Positions 25,894 to 32,101 of a stretch of 32,101 nt of DNA are shown here, piece after piece. The notes below the pieces were generated by a model that saw nothing but the letters and a program-made list of their open reading frames with translations, was not told the origin of the DNA and did no database searches. Numbering within the stretch: position 1 is the first letter of the stretch; each line of letters starts with the position of its first letter. Origin of the DNA: Nonlabens sp. (lineage in GTDB: Bacteria; Bacteroidota; Bacteroidia; Flavobacteriales; Flavobacteriaceae); NCBI GenBank assembly GCA_020630715.1, contig JAHDIQ010000013.1, positions 1-32,101 of the forward strand. The letters run 5' to 3'. A program made the position numbers and the translations under genes.

Positions 25894-26475
25894 GTATTCC
25901 TGTTTTCGTGCTGTAGCGTTAACGGTTATTGGTTATTTGTGTTGCTTTCGCGAAAGCGTGATTATGAATAAAGTATAGAGTATATTAAAATAACAAGTTC
26001 AAAAGGCAATATTTAGCGGAATTTATTCCGCAAAAAAAAAGAACGCCGTAAGGCGACGAATGAATTACGTAGCGGTAGACTTTAGCCTACCGATGCAGAT
26101 TGTAAATAAGAATAGAGAACATACGAGTTTGGAGTTCCACTTTAGCAGATTGCTTCACTACACAAGCTTCGTTCGCAATATGCGGTGGTTTTAGGATGTT
26201 GGTTTTGAAATTTGATGTTGATTTTCATCTGAATTCTGATATCCGATAACGAATAGAGATTAACGAATAACGAGATTACGAATTCGGAGTTCCACTCTAG
26301 CAGATTGCTTCACTACGCAAGCTTCGTTCGCAATATGCGGTGGTTTTAGGATGTTGGTTTTGAAATTTAATCTTGATCTGAATTCTAATAACCGTTAACT
26401 GATAACTAATAACTAATAACTGACGACTGTTACTGATAACTGATAAAGAATGTGATATCCCAAAGTCAACCGTAG
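25894..26475. repeat. Structured, repeat-rich intergenic region upstream of the rlmI-like gene
   Basis: It contains palindrome copy 5 (25939-25962), a hairpin GCGGAA-TTTA-TTCCGC (26016-26031), a small hairpin CGCC-GTAA-GGCG (26044-26055) that with the adjacent A run would be an intrinsic terminator on the minus strand, and CGGTAGACTTTAGCCTACCG (about 26072-26091). Two direct copies of a repeat of about 105 bp follow (26131-26237 and 26286-26386), each starting GGAGTTCCACT and containing GCAGATTGCTTCACTAC. At 26394-26447 there is a run of TAACTGATAACTAATAAC-type short repeats whose reverse complement occurs at 25793-25828. No gene is supported. Confidence 0.65.
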
Positions 26476-26484
26476 TATCTTTAC
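26476..26484 (+). promoter_or_regulatory. Candidate -7 box of the rlmI-like gene
   Basis: TATCTTTAC resembles the Bacteroidota TAnnTTTG box and matches the box before the toxin-antitoxin pair. It implies a transcript start around 26490, a few bases before the non-ATG start proposed for the gene. No clear upstream TTG box was found. Confidence 0.35.
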
Positions 26485-26500
26485 AGCCTAAACCGTTACG

Positions 26501-27718
26501 ATTATCAAATCAAACCAAACCAGTCCCAAACGCCTCGCCGTAAAACTCAATGCAAAAGGAGAACAATTTGTCTTTAAAGGACATCCTTGGGTTTTTTCTG
26601 ATAACATCGTAAAGATTAATGATGATGCAAAGACCGGCGATCTTGCCATTGTTTTTAGCAAAAGTAAAAACAAGGTCATAGGGATAGGATTATACGATGC
26701 CCTATCTCCTATTCGCATTAAAATGATTCACAATGCGTCAAAAAAGGTTACGATAGATGCTGCGTTTTTTCATGATAGTATTCAGACTGCTTTTCAAAAA
26801 AGAGTAGCTTTATTAGAAACACAAACAACGAGTTACCGATTGCTTTTCGGAGAAAATGATGGTTTCCCTGGATTTATCGCAGATGTTTATGATCAAGTAC
26901 TAGTCGTAAAACTGTATTCAGAAATATGGTTGCCTTATCTGGATGATATTCTAAACAGCTTAAAAGAAGTATCACAAACGCAATGCCTAGTCATGCGACT
27001 GAGTAGAAATCTACAACGTAGTAAAAATCACAATCTCAAGGATGGGAAAATCATGTATGGCTCTTTAGAAAATGAGGTCGTACCATTTGTAGAACATGGA
27101 GTGAAATTTAGCGCAAATGTCATTAGAGGTCATAAAACAGGTTACTTTCTAGATCACCGTGATAATAGAAGACGCGTAGGCGAATTAAGTGATGGAAAAA
27201 CGGTACTAGATGTATTCTCTTATGCTGGTGGTTTTTCTGTACATGCGCTAGCTGGTAATGCTACAGAAGTGACGAGTCTAGACATTAGTACACATGCGCT
27301 AGAAACGGCAGTATCAAATGGTAAACTCAATAATTACAACGGTACGCATAACATCATCGCTGGTGATGCTTTTGAAGAAATGCAACAAATGATTAGTGCC
27401 GGAAAAACTTTTGACATCGTAGTGATCGATCCGCCTAGTTTTGCCAAACAACAATCTGATATTGATCTTGCTTTAAAAAAATATGCTCAATTAGCACGAT
27501 TAGGAATCCAACTCACTGCAACTAATGGACTGCTAGTACTAGCATCGTGCTCTAGTCGTGTACTAGCCACTGAATTTTTTCACCTCAATGAAGATGTCCT
27601 AGACGATCAATCTCGAGCTTATGAAACAGTGCTTACCACCCAACACGACATCGATCATCCAGTTACATTTCCAGAAGGTGCTTATTTGAAGTGTGGATAT
27701 TACAGGTTTAGGGATTAA
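26501..27718 (+). CDS. rlmI: RlmI-type 23S rRNA (cytosine) methyltransferase with PUA domain; non-ATG start
   Basis: S-adenosylmethionine-dependent methyltransferase of the RlmI (COG1092) family, which makes m5C in 23S rRNA. The N-terminal PUA-like region is present in frame upstream of the first ATG (26723): RLAVKLNAKGEQFVFKGHPW, then VFSDNIVKINDDAKTGDLAI and IGIGLYDALSPIRIK. The methyltransferase part has RLLFGENDGFPGFIADVYD, GHKTGYFLDHRDNRR, VLDVFSYAGGFSVHA (SAM site), the catalytic region VVIDPPSFAK, and ASCSSRV. From about 26498 the frame gives about 405 residues, close to RlmI's 396; from 26723 it would lack the PUA domain. No ATG, GTG or TTG exists between the upstream TAA (26489) and 26723. 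I place the start at ATT 26501; ACG at 26498, possibly a mutated ATG, is the alternative. Confidence 0.75.
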   Translation: MIKSNQTSPKRLAVKLNAKGEQFVFKGHPWVFSDNIVKINDDAKTGDLAIVFSKSKNKVIGIGLYDALSPIRIKMIHNASKKVTIDAAFFHDSIQTAFQKRVALLETQTTSYRLLFGENDGFPGFIADVYDQVLVVKLYSEIWLPYLDDILNSLKEVSQTQCLVMRLSRNLQRSKNHNLKDGKIMYGSLENEVVPFVEHGVKFSANVIRGHKTGYFLDHRDNRRRVGELSDGKTVLDVFSYAGGFSVHALAGNATEVTSLDISTHALETAVSNGKLNNYNGTHNIIAGDAFEEMQQMISAGKTFDIVVIDPPSFAKQQSDIDLALKKYAQLARLGIQLTATNGLLVLASCSSRVLATEFFHLNEDVLDDQSRAYETVLTTQHDIDHPVTFPEGAYLKCGYYRFRD

Positions 27719-27724
27719 TTCTTG

Positions 27725-28264
27725 TTTACAACTCGAAGTTTGAGATTCTTCGCAAGGCTCAGAATGACAGTTCATCAGATTGCCACGTCGATTTGCTCCA
27801 CGCAATGACAACTTAATGTCATTCCGAATGAAATGAGGAATCTCTTATTTACAATTCCAAGTTTGAGATTCTTTGCAAGGCTCAGAATGACAGTTCAGCA
27901 GATTCCCACGTTGCTGTGCTCCTCACAATGACAACTTAATGTCATTCCGAATGAAATGAGGAATCTCTTATTTACAACTTGAAGTTTGAGATTCTTCGAA
28001 AGGCTCAGAATGACAGTTCAGCAGATTGCAACGTCGATTTGCTCCTTGCAATGACAACTTAATGTCATTCCGAATGAAATGAGGAATCTCTTATTTACAA
28101 CTTGAAGTTTGAGATTCTTCGCAAGGCTCAGAATGACAGTTCATCAGATTGCCACGTTGCTCTGCTCCTCACAATGACAACTTATTGTCATTCCTAATGA
28201 AATGAGGAATCTCTTATTTACAACTTGAAGTTTGAGATTCTTCGCAAGGCTCAGAATGACAGTT
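27725..28264. repeat. Tandem array of ~123-bp repeats, four full units and one partial
   Basis: Units start with TTTACAA at 27725, 27848, 27971, 28094 and 28218 (periods 123, 123, 123 and 124). Each begins AGTTTGAGATTCTTCGCAAG, then GCTCAGAATGACAG, and ends with TGTCATTCCGAATGAAATGA then GGAATCTC, so outer arms GAGATTC...GAATGACA and TGTCATTC...GAATCTC form an imperfect inverted repeat. A central AATGACA / TGTCATT hairpin is also present. The fifth unit is cut after 45 bases, about 20 bases before the priA stop. No gene is supported. Confidence 0.85.
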
Positions 28265-28282
28265 TATAGGAGTTCGAGTTCT

Positions 28283-30739
28283 CTAGTAACAATCCACATC
28301 TACATTGCAACGTACACTACGATAGGCTTTTGTAGCTTCAAAACTACGTTTTACCTTACGTACGTAGTTTTTGATCACTTGAGGTTTGTGCTTTTTAGAC
28401 ATTTTGATCATCACGTTTACTTGGTATAAGTTACGTATGCGTGCTACTGGTGGGAATTCTGGACCTAGTACCTCTACTCCATGCGGTATTTGATTCATGG
28501 CACTTACAAACCAGTTAGCCGACTCTAGTGTGGTGTTATAATCTCGATGTTTAAAGGTAAGTCTGATAAGTCGCTGGTATGGCGGATATTTAAACTGGTA
28601 TCGTTCCTCTATCTGTTCTTTATACATCGTTGTATAATCGTAGGTACTTACTTGCTGTAAGATCACGTGTTCTGGATTATAGCTTTGGATCAATACTTTT
28701 CCTACTTCGTCTGTTCTACCGGCGCGACCTGCTACTTGTGTCAATAATTGAAAACAACGTTCATGTGCTCTAAAATCAGGGAAATTCAACATAGAATCTG
28801 CATTCATCACACCTACTAAAACCACGTTTCTAAAGTCTAATCCTTTAGTGAGCATTTGCGTTCCTACTAGACAATCGATAGCGCCAGTATCCACCTTTTC
28901 TATTAAAGTCGCATAACTATTTTTACCACGAGTGGTATCCAGATCCATTCTAGCGATTTTATGATCTGGAAAAAGCTCTTTAAATTCTTCTTCTATTTGT
29001 TGCGTGCCAAAACCTTTAGTATCCAGCGCTGTACTAGTACAAGCGACACATTCCTGCGGTACAAAATTGTGAAAGCCACAATAATGACATCGCAATTGCT
29101 TTTTATACTGGTGATAGGTTAAACTAACATCACAATTAGGACACTGTGGTGCGTGACCACAAGTATTACATTCCATAATAGGCGCATAACCACGCTTGTT
29201 TTGGAATAAAATCACTTGTTTTTGAGCCTTAAATGCATCTTTCATGGCATCAATTAAGGTATCAGAAAAGTGACCAGTCATTTTCTTGCGCTTGTACTTT
29301 TCCTTAAGATCTACCATGTTAATCTCTGGCATGCGCACGTTACCATATCGCTGGTGCAATTCAACCAACTCATACTTACCACTACTGGCGTTATAATAGC
29401 TTTCTATAGATGGCGTCGCGCTACCTAAAAGCACATTTGCTTTCTTTAAATGTGCGAGTACAATGGCCGTATCGCGAGCATGATACCTAGGATCTGGATC
29501 AAACTGCTTATAACTAGTCTCATGTTCCTCATCTACGATGATGAGTTTTAAGTTTTGGAACGGCAATAACACCGCACTTCTCGCTCCTATCACTACATAA
29601 GGCTCATCTGCCTGTAAGACATGTTGCCATACTTCTAGGCGTTCATTGAGGTTATATCTAGAGTGATATACCAGTACCTGATGTTTAAAATAATGTTTTA
29701 ATCTGGTGATTAATTGCGTGGTTAAAGCAATTTCTGGTAGTAAGTATAAGGCTTGATTTCCTTGTTCTAGTTGCTCTTTGATTAAGCGTACGTAGATCTC
29801 TGTCTTACCGCTAGAGGTGACGCCGTGTAGTAAGGTTGTTTTTGATTCCGCTTTCGCGAAAGCGGAATGAATTTCACCTAGTGCTCTATCCTGCTCTGGT
29901 TGTAGCTCCAGCAGGTCGTTATGATCGCTAGCCGAATCACGTACCCGATCGATTTGTTTTTCCTGTTCTATGAAAATAGCTTTGTCTATCAAGGATTTCA
30001 CCACAGATCTAGTGATATTTGCGCGTTCCTGAAGCTGTTTTGTAGTGACCTCACGATGACCAGTTTGCAACATAAAAAGCGTCATGATCGCGTCGCGCTG
30101 TTTTACGGCGCGTGCATTGAGATCATCCAGTAAGACTTTAAGCGCATCATCAGATTGATAAGCTGGTGCAAGGCTAATGTATTTTACCGTTTTAGGAACG
30201 TAGGTGCTGTACAATTCTTCTTGTAAAACGATGTATTCCTTATCCAGCATCTCGCGCAGGATAGGCAATACGGTTTTACGTTCTAGAATATCCATGACGT
30301 CCTGAACCTTAAGACTATTGCGATATTCTAGGGCTTCCATAATAAGGAATTCCTTATCGTTAAGCGCCTCATCATCCACCACATACTGCGGACTTTTAAT
30401 CACCAGCGTTTCACTTTCTAGCATCATGGATTTAGGCAAAGCGGCGCGCATGACTTGGCCTACGGTGCAAACGTAATAGCTGGCGATCCATTCCCAAAAT
30501 TTGATCTGGTCACCAGTAACGACTGGTTCATCATCTACGATTAATTCAATGTCTTTCACCTCATAAGCCACTGGTGCTTCCTGATGAACGCGATAGACAA
30601 TACCAGTATAGATTTTTGATTTACCAAAAGGCACCGCAACGCGCATACCTTGACGCAAGAAATCAGCTTCGGCAGTGGTGATACGATAGGCAAAGTATCG
30701 CTCTAGCGGTAACGGTAAAATGACATCTACATAATGCAT
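28283..30739 (-). CDS. priA: Primosomal protein N' (replication restart helicase PriA)
   Basis: 3'-to-5' DNA helicase that reloads the replisome at stalled forks. Residues 1 to about 100 form the 3' DNA-binding domain (YVDVILPLPLERYFAYRI). A winged-helix-like part follows. Walker A is GVTSSGKT at 305-312, and the DEEH box is at 403-406. Zinc-binding cysteines are Cys524, 527, 533, 536, 551, 554, 564 and 567, a full set of eight. GTQMLTKGLDF and QVAGRAGR lie further on. The 818-residue length fits Bacteroidota PriA. A perfect 24-bp genomic palindrome (29845-29868) is read in frame as residues 291-299 (HSAFAKAES), in the linker just before Walker A. Confidence 0.95.
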   Translation of the reverse strand: MHYVDVILPLPLERYFAYRITTAEADFLRQGMRVAVPFGKSKIYTGIVYRVHQEAPVAYEVKDIELIVDDEPVVTGDQIKFWEWIASYYVCTVGQVMRAALPKSMMLESETLVIKSPQYVVDDEALNDKEFLIMEALEYRNSLKVQDVMDILERKTVLPILREMLDKEYIVLQEELYSTYVPKTVKYISLAPAYQSDDALKVLLDDLNARAVKQRDAIMTLFMLQTGHREVTTKQLQERANITRSVVKSLIDKAIFIEQEKQIDRVRDSASDHNDLLELQPEQDRALGEIHSAFAKAESKTTLLHGVTSSGKTEIYVRLIKEQLEQGNQALYLLPEIALTTQLITRLKHYFKHQVLVYHSRYNLNERLEVWQHVLQADEPYVVIGARSAVLLPFQNLKLIIVDEEHETSYKQFDPDPRYHARDTAIVLAHLKKANVLLGSATPSIESYYNASSGKYELVELHQRYGNVRMPEINMVDLKEKYKRKKMTGHFSDTLIDAMKDAFKAQKQVILFQNKRGYAPIMECNTCGHAPQCPNCDVSLTYHQYKKQLRCHYCGFHNFVPQECVACTSTALDTKGFGTQQIEEEFKELFPDHKIARMDLDTTRGKNSYATLIEKVDTGAIDCLVGTQMLTKGLDFRNVVLVGVMNADSMLNFPDFRAHERCFQLLTQVAGRAGRTDEVGKVLIQSYNPEHVILQQVSTYDYTTMYKEQIEERYQFKYPPYQRLIRLTFKHRDYNTTLESANWFVSAMNQIPHGVEVLGPEFPPVARIRNLYQVNVMIKMSKKHKPQVIKNYVRKVKRSFEATKAYRSVRCNVDVDCY
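29845..29868. repeat. Dispersed 24-bp palindrome, copy 6 (inside priA)
   Basis: Perfect palindrome with core GCTTTCGCGAAAGC, flanked by ATTCC and GGAAT. It is in frame within priA and encodes an Ala/Lys-rich linker segment. The copies at 23479 and 23665 share the ATTCC arm. Confidence 0.85.
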
Positions 30740-30988
30740 AGCGATGCAAGGTACTACAGATCTTATGGATTCAAAACCTTAATGTAGGGTTGTTATTAAC
30801 TATGGTGTTTTTAGAATGGTGAGCTAGAAACTGTTAGTTAGGTGGATGGTTAAGAAATTGTAAAGTACCTAGAAAGTACTGTTATACTCTATAAGCGGTA
30901 ACTCTTAAAAACATTAAAAAAAGTCCTGTTATACTTCTAAAATTGTAAGTATATTAGTAACAAATAAGCGAGGTGCTTATATATACTA
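30740..30988. other. Intergenic region upstream of the solitary cassette
   Basis: A+T-rich with no gene. A small inverted repeat AATAAGC-GAGGT-GCTTAT (about 30963-30980) sits just before the cassette boundary. No attC arm is recognisable. Confidence 0.4.
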
Positions 30989-32040
30989 GTTAGCGGTTAT
31001 AATGACAAAAACTATGATAAGAATCTTCTGGATATTAATACTTCTACTTTTCATTTCTTGTAAAGAGCAATATAAAGAAGTGGAATTGGATTTAAAAAAT
31101 GACGTAACGATAGGTTCACATTTTGACAATGGAGATAGAATTTATCTGAAAATACCAACTAAAGATAAAGACAGTCTTTATGTATTTACAGACACAGGAG
31201 GAGGATATACAGCAATCTATCCAAATGTTGTGAAAAAATTCGGTTGGCAGAATAAAATAAAGAACTTCAAATCTGAAGGAGAAAGTGGTAATATCATCTT
31301 TTCAGAAGAAATTATCGAAAATAATTATTATTACCCCTATCTCAATCATAGGATGAGAAAAAGGATTGATAAACCATTTTATTTTGCACCTGATAACAAT
31401 ATGGTTTCCGAAAAAGAAATGGAATTAGCAGATGGTTTTTTTGGTCAATTTTTTTTTATGGGTAAGGCTTGGACATTTGATTACTTGAATAAAAAAGTCA
31501 TTCTTCACAAAGAATTAGATTTAGATATTAAATCAAAAAACACGCAAAAGGTAGGTTTTAAAAAGGATAGAAACAACAATCCTCTATTTGGTCATCCTTC
31601 TATTACAATATACGTAAATGGTGATGAAATACCGATGTTGTTTGATACTGGTGCGACATTTAATTTAAGTAAAAACGCTCAATTAACATTAAATTCAAAG
31701 GAAACAATTGGAGGTTCATTTATTGCGCAATCAGTTTATGAAAAATGGAAAAAGGAAAACCCAAGCTGGCGAGTTATTGAAAATGGAGACGTCATATCTG
31801 AAGCAGATAAACAGTATTCTTTTGATATGATAGAAGTGCCATTAATAAAACTTGGTCAGTATGAAGTTGGCCCTGTTTGGTTTTCTGTAAGGTCAGATGA
31901 GGCGTGGTCAAAGTATATGATAAAAACAATGGACAAAGTCGTAAAAGGAGCGATTGGTGGTTCTGGATTAAAATATTTGGTTGTCAGTATTGATTATAAA
32001 AACGAACTTATTGAATTTCGTGAAAATTACAACCGCTAAC
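30989..32040 (+). mobile_element. Solitary cassette-like unit
   Basis: GTTAGCGGTT at 30989-30998 and AACCGCTAAC at 32031-32040 are perfect inverse copies flanking one gene tightly; the stop codon TAA lies in the right copy. This is the same layout as the cassettes at 165-6959. GTTAGC / GCTAAC agrees with the integron core-site form. No attC-like element precedes it. Downstream only 61 bases are available; TATGAAAAG there (32050-32058) recurs in the stem arms of sites 0 and 1 (GTATATGAAAAG on the reverse strand), hinting that an attC begins. Confidence 0.55.
31002..32039 (+). CDS. Retropepsin-like aspartic protease-type lipoprotein with two DTG motifs
   Basis: 345 residues. The signal IRIFWILILLLFISC ends at Cys20, predicting a lipoprotein. 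Two Asp-Thr-Gly motifs are present: Asp64 (YVFTDTGGGYTAIYP) and Asp215 (PMLFDTGATFNLS). The segment ADGFFGQFFFMGKAWTFDYLNKKVILHK between them is typical of bacterial aspartyl protease-like proteins. Two motifs in one chain would allow an intramolecular, pepsin-like active site; this is inferred. ATG at 31002 is used; an ATG four codons later is equally possible. The first base of the frame is three bases after the GTTAGCGGTT box, so the whole unit is essentially gene plus ends. Substrate unknown. Confidence 0.7.
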   Translation: MTKTMIRIFWILILLLFISCKEQYKEVELDLKNDVTIGSHFDNGDRIYLKIPTKDKDSLYVFTDTGGGYTAIYPNVVKKFGWQNKIKNFKSEGESGNIIFSEEIIENNYYYPYLNHRMRKRIDKPFYFAPDNNMVSEKEMELADGFFGQFFFMGKAWTFDYLNKKVILHKELDLDIKSKNTQKVGFKKDRNNNPLFGHPSITIYVNGDEIPMLFDTGATFNLSKNAQLTLNSKETIGGSFIAQSVYEKWKKENPSWRVIENGDVISEADKQYSFDMIEVPLIKLGQYEVGPVWFSVRSDEAWSKYMIKTMDKVVKGAIGGSGLKYLVVSIDYKNELIEFRENYNR

Positions 32041-32101
32041 AATGGCTCCTATGAAAAGCCTTTTTCGAGTACTCTAAGATAATATTTATTTTTCAATTAA
32101 C

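Noticed and set aside
26488-26718. Minus-strand 76-residue reading frame
   Set aside because: It is antisense to the conserved PUA-like region read on the plus strand, which clearly has protein-family similarity.
27599-27811. Minus-strand 70-residue reading frame
   Set aside because: Half lies antisense to the rlmI-like gene and half in the tandem repeat; no recognisable protein.
27725-28264. CRISPR array or coding repeat protein
   Set aside because: Whole 123-bp units are nearly identical, and 123 is divisible by three but no open frame runs through them.

Overview
The window looks like a chromosome segment of a marine flavobacterium (Bacteroidota, family Flavobacteriaceae, possibly a Nonlabens or Dokdonia relative; this is inferred from gene families, not from a search). 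Supporting signs are low G+C, almost no Shine-Dalgarno sequences, promoter-like TAnnTTTG boxes, DUF349, DUF2141 and DUF368 proteins, a yeast-type-length SAICAR synthase, and a dispersed palindrome with the core GCTTTCGCGAAAGC.

Positions 54-6959 are accessory DNA and the most interesting part. Four successive units, all on the + strand, each begin with GTT plus a few bases and end with the exact reverse complement of that start. The pairs are GTTACCTG/CAGGTAAC, GTTGCCACCA/TGGTGGCAAC, GTTATCTAT/ATAGATAAC and GTTGTAGCAC/GTGCTACAAC. Units are separated by foldable elements of about 130 bp that look like integron attC sites. No integron integrase is present, so this resembles an attC cluster lacking an integrase. 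The cassettes carry (1) a two-gene restriction-modification system, in which a C5 methyltransferase has an integrase-type arm-DNA-binding domain at its N-terminus and is paired with an MvaI/BcnI-type endonuclease, (2) a membrane-anchored SRPBCC protein, (3) a DoxX-like membrane protein and (4) an unrecognised 230-residue protein. A fifth, solitary unit with perfect 10-bp ends (30989-32040) carries a two-DTG aspartic-protease-like lipoprotein.

Positions 7187-21028 and 21787-30739 are mostly core chromosome. The layout is: two tandem DUF368/PopT transporters overlapping aroE; a four-unit tandem repeat; a DUF349 protein with a clear terminator; RhuM; a DUF1963-like protein; a CIA30-like protein; a convergent block of N-acetylglucosamine kinase-like protein, gapA and pfkA on the minus strand; a Na+/solute symporter with a PqqB-like lipoprotein; a VapBC-type toxin-antitoxin pair; a DUF2141 protein; purC; dnaK, with a possible sigma-54-type promoter and TGACA operator array; a structured 0.8-kb intergenic region; an RlmI-type rRNA methyltransferase whose conserved N-terminus has no ordinary start codon; a 123-bp tandem repeat array; and priA.

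The 24-bp palindrome occurs six times. Two copies lie inside reading frames (aroE and priA) and add residues there. No tRNA, rRNA or CRISPR array was seen.
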